A stretch of 10,375 nt of DNA from JADGGV01 sp035715725 (GCA_035715725.1 DASTKT010000180.1:1-10375); one strand, 5' to 3'. Shown: positions 1 through 6,771, counted from the first letter of the stretch. Notes: generated from the letters alone by a model not told the origin. Numbers and translations are program-made.

Positions 1-40
1 CGCGGGCGGGGGCAGGGGGCAGGCGCAGGGTCAGGGGTCG

Positions 41-170
41 GGGGTCACGTGTTGGGGCAGGGGTCGAACGGCAAAAGCCACGTTTACGGGCAGGGGCAGG
101 GGAATGGGCCCGCCCGGATTCGACCCGTGCCCTTGCCCGTAAACGTGCCTGTGCCCCTGCACGTGACCCC
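41..170. repeat. Imperfect nested inverted repeat, hexamer-periodic
   Basis: Bases 41-59 are complementary to 152-170 at 17 of 19 positions, including a perfect 11-base outer arm GGGGTCACGTG. Bases 79-98 are complementary to 128-147 at 19 of 20 positions (core ACGTTTACGGGC). A third pair, 55-68 with 119-132 (13 of 14), crosses the 79-98/128-147 pair, so both cannot form in one simple hairpin. The arms consist of variants of a six-base G/C-rich unit. This reads as non-coding structured DNA. Its function is unknown, and it may be a REP-like palindromic element. Confidence 0.7.
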
Positions 171-181
171 TGCCCAGCCGT

Positions 182-304
182 GGCAGTTCCCGCTTGCGTT
201 TGCGCGCCCGCTCCCGCGCCCGGGAAATCCGAGCGCCTCGGCGTCGAGAAAATGGAGTTGACCTGGTTTCGTGGAACTGCGAACGGCCGGGAGCGGGCGC
301 GCAA
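182..304. repeat. Inverted-repeat element upstream of the SDR gene
   Basis: Bases 200-216 (TTGCGCGCCCGCTCCCG) are perfectly complementary to 288-304. Bases 183-190 (GCAGTTCC) are complementary to 273-280. The two pairs are crossed: order a, b, a', b'. The left end carries GGCAGTTCCCGC at 182-193, which recurs exactly at 1138-1149 on the other side of the SDR gene. The right arm ends about 44 bases before the SDR start codon, so part of it may lie in the mRNA leader. Confidence 0.65.
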
Positions 305-347
305 GCGGGCGCGCAAGCGGGGGAAACGACAGGCGGATGGATGGAGC

Positions 348-1109
348 ATGGAGCTGACGAATCGAGTCGCGCTCGTTACGGGCGCCGGCAGGGGGATCGG
401 CGCGGCGGTCGCGCGGGCGCTGGCGGGGGCGGGGGCGCGCGTGGCGCTGGTGGCGCGGACGGAGGAGGACGTGCGCGCGCTGGCGCGGGAGCTGGACCCG
501 TCGGGGGAGCGGGCGCTGGCGCTGCCGGGGGACGTCGCGGAGGAGGCGGAGGTCGAGCGGCTGTTCGACGAGGCGGAGGCGCGGCTGGGGCCGCTGGACG
601 TCCTGGTGAACAACGCGGGGATCCCGACGCGGCGGCCGTTCGAGGTCGCGGACTACCCGACGGCGGACTTCGACCGGATCCTGGGCGTGAACCTGCGGGG
701 CGCGTTCTTCTGCGCGCGCTCCGCGGCGCGACGGATGCGGGAGCGGCGGAGCGGGACGATCGTCAACATCGGCTCGATCTCGGGGATCCGCGCGGCGCCG
801 GACGTGCTGCCGTACTCGGTGGCCAAGTTCGGGATCGAGGCGCTGACCGAGACGCTGATCGCCGAGAACACGAAGCACGGGATCAAGTGCCACGCGGTCT
901 GCCCGGGCGTGACGAACTCCTCGATCTGGGATCGCAAGGAGGTGCCGCTGCCGGCGGACGTGCGCGCGCGGATGCTCGAGCCGGGCGACGTCGCCGAGGT
1001 CGTGCTGTTCCTGCTGCGCCTGCCGCACCGCGTGCGCATCGACCGCGTCGTACTGACGCCCAACGTGTTCCCGATGAAGCTGTGGGATTACCCGCTGCTG
1101 GATTCGTGA
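348..1109 (+). CDS. SDR-family NAD(P)-dependent oxidoreductase
   Basis: Classical short-chain dehydrogenase/reductase of 253 residues, the usual length, probably cytoplasmic. The cofactor motif TGAGRGIG is at residues 11-18, an acidic residue in the adenine-pocket GDV is at D62, and NNAG is at 88-91. The catalytic set is N115, S143, Y156 and K160 (YSVAK), followed by the PG motif at 186-187, so all key residues are present. R15 in the glycine loop and R37 at the end of strand 2 suggest a preference for NADP(H). The substrate cannot be read from sequence; a 3-oxoacyl-ACP-reductase-like or sugar/alcohol dehydrogenase role is possible. I chose ATG 348 because it lies just before the first Rossmann strand. 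An in-frame ATG at 252 would add a basic, repeat-derived leader. The ribosome site is weak: AGGCGG at 331-336, while GGAG at 343-346 is too close. The gene stands alone between two repeat-rich gaps. Confidence 0.93.
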   Translation: MELTNRVALVTGAGRGIGAAVARALAGAGARVALVARTEEDVRALARELDPSGERALALPGDVAEEAEVERLFDEAEARLGPLDVLVNNAGIPTRRPFEVADYPTADFDRILGVNLRGAFFCARSAARRMRERRSGTIVNIGSISGIRAAPDVLPYSVAKFGIEALTETLIAENTKHGIKCHAVCPGVTNSSIWDRKEVPLPADVRARMLEPGDVAEVVLFLLRLPHRVRIDRVVLTPNVFPMKLWDYPLLDS

Positions 1110-1135
1110 GCGGGGCGGACCGGGGCGACGCGAAT

Positions 1136-1314
1136 CCGGCAGTTCCCGCCTCCGCCTCCGCCTCCGCCTCCGCGCCCGCCTCCGCCTCCGCCTTCGCCTT
1201 CGAGGTCATTCGCCGGCTCGGCGGCGGGGCCGAGGAACAACCGAATGCGAATGCGAATGCGGCTGCGAATGCGGGAACTGCCGGAGGCGGAGGCGGGCGC
1301 GGAGGCGGAGGCGG
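1136..1314. repeat. Inverted-repeat element with CCTCCG hexamer arms
   Basis: Bases 1158-1190 are perfectly complementary to 1282-1314 (33 bases), made of CCTCCG units interrupted by one CGCGCCCG variant that fixes the register. Bases 1136-1148 (CCGGCAGTTCCCG) are perfectly complementary to 1272-1284. The order is again a, b, a', b', as in the element at 182-304, and GGCAGTTCCCGC (1138-1149) is shared with it. The GGAGGCGGAGGCGG runs of the right arm could form G-quadruplexes on the + strand. Between the arms lie GAATGC hexamers at 1243-1273. It starts 26 bases after the SDR stop. Confidence 0.75.
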
Positions 1315-1434
1315 GGTCGATTCGCTCCGATGCCCGGGCGGATCCAACGGCGGATCCGACGGCCGGCCGCCTCGGGCGAGCGGATCGGCCGGCCGCCCCC
1401 GGGCGGGCGGAGCGGCCGAGGCTCGGGGGCCAGA

Positions 1435-1552
1435 TTGCCGTCAACGCTGCAAGGGTGTACGCCTCCGGACATCCTTGCAGCCTCCACGAGAATAATCGCC
1501 GCGAACCCCGCAAGCGTCTCCGCGCACCTGGTGCGTGCGGCGTTGACGGCAA
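1435..1552. repeat. Nested stem-loop region, three-way-junction shape
   Basis: An outer stem pairs 1435-1447 (TTGCCGTCAACGC) with 1540-1552, 13 of 13. Inside are two further hairpins: 1446-1454 (GCTGCAAGG) with 1473-1481, and CGCACC-T-GGTGCG at 1523-1535. The 118-base shape resembles a folded RNA or a recombination or REP-type site. The segment between the hairpins contains a locally AT-richer GAGAATAATCG. The ends do not fit the integron attC consensus. Its function is unknown. Confidence 0.5.
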
Positions 1553-1596
1553 CGCGTGCGACGCGGAGGGTAGCGCGTTCGCCGCGCCGCCCTGGA

Positions 1597-1677
1597 CCCG
1601 GCTGCGGCGCAGGCGGCGGCAGGCCCGGCTGCGACGGAGGCGGCGGCAGGCCCGGCTGCGACGGAGGCGGCGGGACG
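1597..1677. repeat. 27-bp tandem repeat, about three copies
   Basis: Three head-to-tail 27-base units start CCCGGCTGCG at 1597, 1624 and 1651. The first two share CAGGCGGCGGCAGG-like or GGAGGCGGCGGCAGG ends, and the last diverges in its final bases (CGGGACG). The unit length is a multiple of three, so the frame leading into the peptidase gene stays open across it and would read as Gly/Arg/Cys-rich repeats. I regard it as a non-coding minisatellite, because the peptidase signal peptide begins later, at 1828. Confidence 0.75.
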
Positions 1678-1827
1678 CCGGCGTTCCCCGGGCGGGACCT
1701 GGACCCGCCTGCGCCCACGAGGGTGAACGACCCCGCCGGGGCCCCCGCTGATTCACACCAGGCGTTCGAAGGCTCGAAGCCGGGTTCCGCGGCCGGGCTG
1801 GTCCGGCGCTTGCCTCGCTCGGGCGGC

Positions 1828-2706
1828 ATGAGGGCGAGGTCGTGGTCGGTCGCATGGCTGGTGGTGGCGCTGGGGGCGGGGCCGGGGGGCGCGCAGGGGC
1901 CGCGCGTCACGCTCGTGCCCGCGAGCCCGGTCCAGGGCACGCTCTTCCGGGTGCGGCTGGAGGGGATCGGCGCGGAGGCGGCGGGGGCGGTGGCCGGGAG
2001 CTTCGCGGGGGAGCCGCTGCACTTCGCGGCCACGGACAACGGCGGTGCGGAGGCGCTGGCGGCGGTGCCGATCGAGGCGGCGGGCGCGGACACGCTGCGG
2101 CTGGTGGTGCCGGGGGCGGCGGCCGGCGGGGACACGGTGCGCATCGCGGTGCCGATCACGCGGGGCCAGTACCGGCTGGAGCGGCTGTCGGTGGCGCCGC
2201 GCTTCGGGCGGGAGCCGGACGCGGCCACGGCGGCGCGGATCGAGCGCGAGCGCGAGCGGGCGCAGGCGGTGTCGCGGGCGTCGCACGGGACGCCGCGGCT
2301 GTGGGGCGGCGGCTTCGTGCGGCCGCGCGCCGCGCGCGTCACGAGCGGCTTCGGCGAGGGGCGGGAGTTCAACGGCGCGGTCGACAGCCGGCACATGGGG
2401 ACGGACTTCGCCGGCGCGATGGGCGAGCCGGTGCGGGCGGCGGGACGCGGCGTCGTCGCGCTGGTGGACAACTTCTACCTGGCGGGGAACGCGGTCTACA
2501 TCGACCACGGCGCCGGGCTGGTGACCGCGTACTTCCACCTGAGCGCGACGGACGTGGCGCCGGGCGACACGGTCGAGGCGGGGCAGGTGATCGGCCGCGT
2601 GGGGGCGACGGGGCGCGTGACCGGGCCGCACCTCCACTGGGTGGCGCGGTACGGCGGGATCGACGTCGACCCGCTCAGCCTCCTCGCGGTCGCGCCGGCG
2701 CGGTGA
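1828..2706 (+). CDS. Secreted M23-family metallopeptidase (LytM/peptidoglycan hydrolase type)
   Basis: Protein of 292 residues. Residues 1-22 look like a signal peptide (RAR basic start, WLVVALGAG hydrophobic core, cleavage near GGA-Q), so it should be exported to the periplasm or beyond. Residues about 25-120 are a beta-rich, Ala/Gly-rich domain. Residues about 125-150 are charged and helical (IERERERAQ). The C-terminal M23 domain holds the zinc and catalytic residues: H189 and D193 in SRHMGTD, H237 in AYFHLS, and H268-x-H270 in GPHLHW. The set is complete, so activity is expected, and family members cut peptidoglycan cross-bridges. I chose ATG 1828 because it starts the signal peptide, although the frame is open back to about 1330 through repeat DNA. 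No strong Shine-Dalgarno is present. Its stop lies 41 bp before the next gene, so co-transcription is possible. Confidence 0.93.
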   Translation: MRARSWSVAWLVVALGAGPGGAQGPRVTLVPASPVQGTLFRVRLEGIGAEAAGAVAGSFAGEPLHFAATDNGGAEALAAVPIEAAGADTLRLVVPGAAAGGDTVRIAVPITRGQYRLERLSVAPRFGREPDAATAARIERERERAQAVSRASHGTPRLWGGGFVRPRAARVTSGFGEGREFNGAVDSRHMGTDFAGAMGEPVRAAGRGVVALVDNFYLAGNAVYIDHGAGLVTAYFHLSATDVAPGDTVEAGQVIGRVGATGRVTGPHLHWVARYGGIDVDPLSLLAVAPAR

Positions 2707-2747
2707 GGCGCGGCACCCTCCATTCCACATTCTGACACAGGGACAGC

Positions 2748-3773
2748 ATGAGCAAGGTACGCGTCGCCGTCGTGGGCGCCGGAATCCTCGGGCGGAGGCA
2801 CGCCCGCGTGTTTCACGAGATCGAGGGGGCGCGGCTCGTGGCCGTGGCCGACCCGTCGCTGGAGAAGGCGACGGCGGCGGCGGAGCCGGCCGGCGCGCTC
2901 GCGTTCGAGGACCTGGGCCGGCTGCTCGAGGCGGTGGAGTGCGACGTCGTCGCCATCGCGACGCCGGACCACCTGCACGCGACGCCGGTGCTCGCCGCGC
3001 TCGCGGCCGGGAAGCATGTGCTGGTCGAGAAGCCGCTCGCCACCACGCTGGCGGAGGCGCGGGCGATGGTGGACGAGGCCGCGCGGCGGGGGCTGGTGCT
3101 GCAGGTCAACTACAGCCAGCGCGGCGTGCCGGAGTACGCGTGGATGAAGGAGCAGATCGACGCGGGCGCGATCGGCCGGCCGGCGCTCGTGCAGTCGAGC
3201 AAGCAGGACACGGTGTTCGTGCCGACGCGGATGATCCGCTGGGCGGCGGCGACGTCGCCGATCTTCTTCATGTCGAGCCACGACATCGACCTGGTGACGT
3301 GGTTCGTGGGCGGGCGGGCGCGGCGCGTGCGCGCGGTCGAGCGGCGGGGCACGCTCGAGGCGCTCGGCGTCGCCGCCGCGGACGGCGTGGACGCGCTCGT
3401 GGAGTACGACACCGGCGCCGTCGCCAGCTTCCACTCCTCCTGGATCCTGCCGAACTCGTACCCGAGCATCACCGTGGACCGGATGATCGTGGCGGGCGAG
3501 ACGGGGGTGCTGCACTTCGAGAGCCGCGGGCGACAGGTCGAGTGCTACGGCGCGAGCGGCGGGCGGAGCGTGACGTTCAGCGGACCGCAGACGGCGACGG
3601 AGCTGGACGGCCGGCTCGAGGGCGCGTTCCGCGCATCGCTGCTCGGCTTCCTGGACGCGGTGCGCGGCGGGACGGAGCCGGCGACGTCGGGCGCGCGGAC
3701 GCTGCACGTCGTCGAGATCCAGGCGGCGATCCTGGAATCGGCGGCGAGGGGGGTGGCGGTGGAGATCGGGTAG
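2748..3773 (+). CDS. Gfo/Idh/MocA-family NAD(P)-dependent oxidoreductase
   Basis: Protein of 341 residues, typical length, probably cytoplasmic with no signal peptide. An N-terminal Rossmann domain (1-120) carries GAGILG at 10-15 and the family hallmark EKP at 94-96 (KHVLVEKPLATT), whose lysine is the conserved active-site residue. The C-terminal alpha/beta domain (about 125-335) has SHDIDLVTW at 177-185, the usual position of the active-site aspartate and histidine. The family oxidises or reduces sugars, inositols and related polyols. The specific substrate cannot be assigned. The start is supported by AGGGA at 2739-2743, four bases before ATG. It may be co-transcribed with the peptidase gene 41 bp upstream. 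The downstream glycoside-hydrolase-like gene fits a carbohydrate theme, but it is separated by a 603-bp repeat-filled gap. Confidence 0.95.
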   Translation: MSKVRVAVVGAGILGRRHARVFHEIEGARLVAVADPSLEKATAAAEPAGALAFEDLGRLLEAVECDVVAIATPDHLHATPVLAALAAGKHVLVEKPLATTLAEARAMVDEAARRGLVLQVNYSQRGVPEYAWMKEQIDAGAIGRPALVQSSKQDTVFVPTRMIRWAAATSPIFFMSSHDIDLVTWFVGGRARRVRAVERRGTLEALGVAAADGVDALVEYDTGAVASFHSSWILPNSYPSITVDRMIVAGETGVLHFESRGRQVECYGASGGRSVTFSGPQTATELDGRLEGAFRASLLGFLDAVRGGTEPATSGARTLHVVEIQAAILESAARGVAVEIG

Positions 3774-3829
3774 GCGGGGGTGGCGTGCGAGGCCCGTCGT
3801 CACGTTCGCGGGCGGCGTCACGTCCGTTT

Positions 3830-4166
3830 GCGTCACGCGAAGACGCGAGGGGAACGGAAGCGCCGCGAAGCGCGGGCGCGGCCCGACCTTCGCGGGAGGC
3901 CGCAGGTCCGACAACAGCGTTTTCACCGCAGAGGCGCAGAGCACACTGAGGGGACAGCGGCTCGCGCCGGCCACCGGCGTACGCCGGATATGACATCAAG
4001 AGATGGTGCGTCACCCCGGTGAGATTCCAGCACCCGGCACTCCTCTGTGTGCTCTGCGCCTCTGCGGTGAAAACGCTGTTGATCCGTTCCCGTCGCTGTC
4101 CACGCGCTCGCCCCCGCCCACCCCTTCGCGTCCTATCCGTTCGACTCCGCGTCTTCGCGTGACGCC
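3830..4166. repeat. Nested inverted repeat, CCGCAGAGGCGCAGAG type
   Basis: The inner arms 3912-3946 and 4047-4081 are perfectly complementary over 35 bases (they contain TTTTCACCGCAGAGGCGCAG on the left and its complement on the right). The outer arms 3830-3846 (GCGTCACGCGAAGACGC) and 4150-4166 are perfectly complementary over 17 bases. The outer pairing continues with GAACGGA (3852-3858) against TCCGTTC (4136-4142). The pairs are properly nested, unlike the elements near the SDR gene. The loop (3947-4046) contains a small TCACC-CC-GGTGA palindrome. From memory, similar CGCAGAG/CGCGGAG palindromes are common between genes in several environmental phyla. No transposase accompanies this one. 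Confidence 0.85.
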
Positions 4167-4310
4167 CCTCTCTTCCCGACCCGGGCGCCGGGTCAAGGCC
4201 TGATCTCGCGCTGGATTTCTCCGCCTGCCGCCGGGCGTCCCGACTTGCCGCGCGCTCCCACCCGGCACATCTTGCCGCGGGCTCTCGGCCCTCCCTGACA
4301 ACACGGAGTT

Positions 4311-4338
4311 GGACGCAGCGCTCGCGAGAGCGGCGTCC
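4311..4338 (+). promoter_or_regulatory. Leader hairpin upstream of the DUF6259-like gene
   Basis: GGACGC (4311-4316) pairs with GCGTCC (4333-4338), and CGCTC (4319-4323) pairs with GAGCG (4328-4332) around a GCGA tetraloop. This gives an 11-bp stem with a two-base bulge. It ends 38 bases before the start codon at 4377, so it could be an mRNA leader structure or an operator. There is no direct evidence of function. Confidence 0.35.
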
Positions 4339-4376
4339 GGACCCGACCGGCTCCCTCCCAACGGAGACAGGACGCC

Positions 4377-6749
4377 ATGCGTGTAGTCGTGCGCCGCTGG
4401 ATGAACGGACTCCTCGCCGGCTCGCTGGCCTGGGCGGGCGTGGCTCCGGGGGCGGCGGCCGCGCCCACGGAGCGCGCCGGCCGGCCGGCGCCGGCCGAGC
4501 ACGGCGCGGCGCGCGCGGCGAAACGGAGCGCGGCACGGCACGCCGCCGCGGACACGGTGTGGCTGGAGAACGCGCGGCTCCGCATCGGCTTCGATGCGCG
4601 GCACGGGGCACTCGTGGCGCTCACGGACCGGCGCACGGGGCAGCGCTTCGTGACGGGGGACGGCGCGCAGCTCTGGCGGCTCGACGTGCCGAGCCTGCCG
4701 GACTCGGCGCTCGGGCCGGCGGCCGCGCGGCACTTCGACTGGCGGCGGCTGCCGGGCGCGGAGCCGGGGCTCGCGCTCGAGTGGCGCGACTTCGGCCTCG
4801 CCGGCGCGCCGGCGCTGCACGTCATGGCGACGGTGCGGCTGCAGGGCGCGGCGCCGATGTCGTCGTGGCACGTGGCGGTCGATTCCGCGGGGACGCTCGG
4901 CATCGAGCAGGTGCGCTTCCCGCGGATCACGGGGATCCCGGCGCTCGGCGCGGGGGAGGAGCTGGCGGTGCCGCGCTGGATGGGCGCGGTGGCGCCGAAC
5001 CCGTCGGCGCTGCTCATGGGCGCGGACGGGAAGGGGCGGCGGCTCGAGTGGGCGTACCCGGGCACGATGTCGCTTCAACTCGTCGCATTGTACCGGCGCG
5101 GCGGCGCGGGGCTGTACGCCGCCTCCGACGACACGCTGTCGTACCGGAAGACGTTCGCGGTGTGGGGCGAGCCGGGCGGGACGCGGGGCTACGAGCTGGT
5201 GCACCCGCTCCCGGACCCGGCGACGCCGAAGGCGCACTGGGCGGCGCCGTACGCGGCCGTCGTCGGGACGTTCCAGGGCGACTGGATGACGGCGGCGGAG
5301 CGCTACCGCGCGTGGGGGACGCGCCAGGCGTGGGCGCGGGAGAGCCGGCTGAAGCGCGGGCTCGTGCCGGAGTGGCTGCTGAAGACGGGGATGTGGGTGT
5401 GGAACCGGGGGCGCTCGCCGGGCGTGGTGCCGCCGGCGCTGGCGCTGGAGAAGGCGCTCGGGCTGCCGGTCAGCATCTACTGGCACTGGTGGCACCACGG
5501 GCCGTACGACACGAGCTTCCCGGACTACCTGCCGCCGCGCGAAGGCGTGGATTCCTTCATGGCCGCGGTGCGGACGGCGCACGCGGCGGGGCTCCACGCC
5601 ATGGTCTACATGAACCAGCGGCTGTGGTGCACGGGGACGCCGAGCTGGACCGCGGAGCACGCGGCGCAGGCCGCGGTGAAAGAGCGGGACGGCACGGTGC
5701 GCGAGGAGACGTACAACGTCTTCGACCCGCAGCGCTGCGCGACGATGGACGTGACGACGCCGTTCTGGCGCGCGAAGTACGCCGGCATCGCCGACACGGC
5801 GCTGGACGTGTACGGCGTGGACGGCATCTACATGGACCAGGCGGTCCAGTCGCTGGTGTGCTGGGACCCGACGCACGGCCACCCGGTCGGCGGCGGCAAC
5901 TACTGGATGGGCGGGTTCCGCAAGCTCGCCGCGCAGATCCGCGAGGGCTCCTCGCGCGGGCAGTCGACGCTGCTGGCGGGCGAGGGCGCGGGCGAGCCGT
6001 GGCTCCCGGAGCTGGACCTGATGCTCACGCTGCAGGTCAGCCAGGAGCGCTACACCGACCCGAACAGCGGCTGGGACCCGATCCCCTTCTTCCAGGCCGT
6101 CTACCACGACTACGGCGTGACGTACGGCAACTACTCGTCGCTGGTGATGCCGCCGTACGACGAGCTGTGGCCGGCGGCGACGGCGCCGAAGGAGCCGCTG
6201 AAGCTGCTGGACACGCGCTTCCGCCGGCAGTTCCAGCTCGAGCAGGCGCGCGCGTTCGTGTGGGGGCTGCAGCCGACGATCGCGAACTTCCGCGCCTCGC
6301 AGCTCACCGACCGGCCGCGGGAGACCGCGTACATGATGCGCCTCGCGCGGCTGCGGGCGCGGGCGCTCGACTACCTCCTCTACGGCGAGTTCCTCCGGCC
6401 GCCGGCGCTGCGGGTGCCTGTCGCGGATGTGGACCTCTCGCGCGTCTCCATCTACGCGGCACAGCGCGGCGGGCCCACCGTCTCCCAGGGGCGCTACCCG
6501 GCGGCGATCGCCGGGGCGTTCCGCGGGCGGGATGGAAGCGTCGCCGTCGCCGTGGCGAGCATCGTGGACGAGCCGGTCACCGTGGCGTTCGACTTCGATC
6601 CCGCGGCGTACCGGCTCGGCTCGGGCGGGACGATCCAACAGATCTCGGAGACCGGGAGCCGGCCGTTCGGCCGCTTCGCGGGCCGGCCGGCGCCGGTCAC
6701 GCTGAAGCTGCCGGCGGGCGGAGCGACGGTGCTGGTGTTCCGACGTTAG
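4377..6749 (+). CDS. Secreted TIM-barrel glycoside-hydrolase-like protein (DUF6259-like)
   Basis: Protein of 790 residues. Residues 1-28 are a signal peptide (VVVRRWMNGLLAGSLAWAG, ending AAA-A), so it is exported. Residues about 55-325 look like an N-terminal beta-sandwich, starting VWLENARLRIGFD, as in many glycoside hydrolases. A TIM-barrel-like region (about 335-690) begins KTGMWVWNRG (W340, W342) and contains YWHWWHHG at 368-375, VYMNQRLWC, and GVDGIYMDQ with D482 and D487. It also has LLAGEGAGEPW with E536 and E540. A C-terminal beta domain follows (about 700-790). D487 and E536 or E540 occupy places where acid/nucleophile pairs sit in GH36/GH27-like and GH101-like barrels. This assignment is inference. 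I recall this architecture as DUF6259, whose substrate I cannot name. The start is supported by GGAG at 4363-4366, ten bases before ATG. The gene lies 113 bp upstream of an outer-membrane receptor gene. Confidence 0.75.
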   Translation: MRVVVRRWMNGLLAGSLAWAGVAPGAAAAPTERAGRPAPAEHGAARAAKRSAARHAAADTVWLENARLRIGFDARHGALVALTDRRTGQRFVTGDGAQLWRLDVPSLPDSALGPAAARHFDWRRLPGAEPGLALEWRDFGLAGAPALHVMATVRLQGAAPMSSWHVAVDSAGTLGIEQVRFPRITGIPALGAGEELAVPRWMGAVAPNPSALLMGADGKGRRLEWAYPGTMSLQLVALYRRGGAGLYAASDDTLSYRKTFAVWGEPGGTRGYELVHPLPDPATPKAHWAAPYAAVVGTFQGDWMTAAERYRAWGTRQAWARESRLKRGLVPEWLLKTGMWVWNRGRSPGVVPPALALEKALGLPVSIYWHWWHHGPYDTSFPDYLPPREGVDSFMAAVRTAHAAGLHAMVYMNQRLWCTGTPSWTAEHAAQAAVKERDGTVREETYNVFDPQRCATMDVTTPFWRAKYAGIADTALDVYGVDGIYMDQAVQSLVCWDPTHGHPVGGGNYWMGGFRKLAAQIREGSSRGQSTLLAGEGAGEPWLPELDLMLTLQVSQERYTDPNSGWDPIPFFQAVYHDYGVTYGNYSSLVMPPYDELWPAATAPKEPLKLLDTRFRRQFQLEQARAFVWGLQPTIANFRASQLTDRPRETAYMMRLARLRARALDYLLYGEFLRPPALRVPVADVDLSRVSIYAAQRGGPTVSQGRYPAAIAGAFRGRDGSVAVAVASIVDEPVTVAFDFDPAAYRLGSGGTIQQISETGSRPFGRFAGRPAPVTLKLPAGGATVLVFRR

Positions 6750-6752
6750 GCG

Positions 6753-6771
6753 CGGCGCCGCGACGGCGCCG
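6753..6771. other. Short GC-rich hairpin after the DUF6259-like gene
   Basis: Two copies of the self-complementary octamer CGGCGCCG (6753-6760 and 6764-6771) flank the three bases CGA and can form an 8-bp stem. It begins three bases after the stop codon. No T-run follows, so it is a weak candidate for a terminator. It could equally stabilise a processed 3' end or only slow transcription, leaving read-through into the receptor gene possible. Confidence 0.35.

Larger units (their letters stand above)
1..347. other. Non-coding gap at window start, filled by inverted repeats
   Basis: No credible gene is visible before the SDR start at 348. The open frames here are low-complexity and arise from high GC. 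The stretch is built from short G-rich and C-rich units, many repeating with a spacing of about six bases (GGGGCA, GCCCGT, GCGCCC types). These form the two inverted-repeat elements listed separately at 41-170 and 182-304. I see no clear -35/-10 promoter for the SDR gene. Confidence 0.7.
1110..1827. other. 718-bp non-coding gap with several repeat structures
   Basis: I find no gene here. The stretch holds, in order: a CCTCCG-rich inverted-repeat element (1136-1314), including a short GAATGC hexamer run at 1243-1273; a GC-rich patch with the 12-mer CGGCCGGCCGCC twice (1360-1371 and 1386-1397); a nested stem-loop region (1435-1552); and a 27-bp tandem repeat (1597-1677). No terminator for the SDR gene and no convincing promoter for the downstream peptidase gene is visible. 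Confidence 0.7.
3774..4376. other. 603-bp non-coding gap dominated by a nested inverted repeat
   Basis: No gene is supported. Small open frames across it encode peptides such as FTAEAQ and ALRLCGENAV, which in my experience are spurious translations of a widespread intergenic repeat. The gap contains the nested inverted repeat at 3830-4166 and a leader hairpin at 4311-4338 just before the next gene. No obvious promoter consensus is seen. Confidence 0.75.

Noticed and set aside
252..347. Earlier ATG start for the SDR gene
   Set aside because: It would add about 32 Arg-rich residues encoded by the inverted-repeat arm before the first Rossmann strand, which SDRs do not carry.
182..1314. Insertion sequence carrying the SDR gene
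   Set aside because: The flanking elements share a motif but no transposase is present and no target-site duplication could be recognised. I kept only the weaker statement that they are related repeats.
1435..1552. Integron attC site
   Set aside because: The length and fold are suggestive, but the ends read GTTGACG and its complement, not GTTRRRY/RYYYAAC, and there is no integrase or cassette array.
1330..1827. N-terminal extension of the M23 peptidase
   Set aside because: It runs through repeat DNA with no domain. A normal signal peptide begins at 1828, so the upstream open frame is fortuitous.
3780..4203. Small + strand open frames in the 3774-4376 gap
   Set aside because: They are translations of the inverted repeat (for example ALRLCGENAV) and lack ribosome sites.
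4011..6638. Long antisense open frame (875 codons) across the hydrolase gene
   Set aside because: It is the mirror of a well-supported gene in very GC-rich DNA. Its translation is Arg/Pro/His-rich with no domain or ribosome site.
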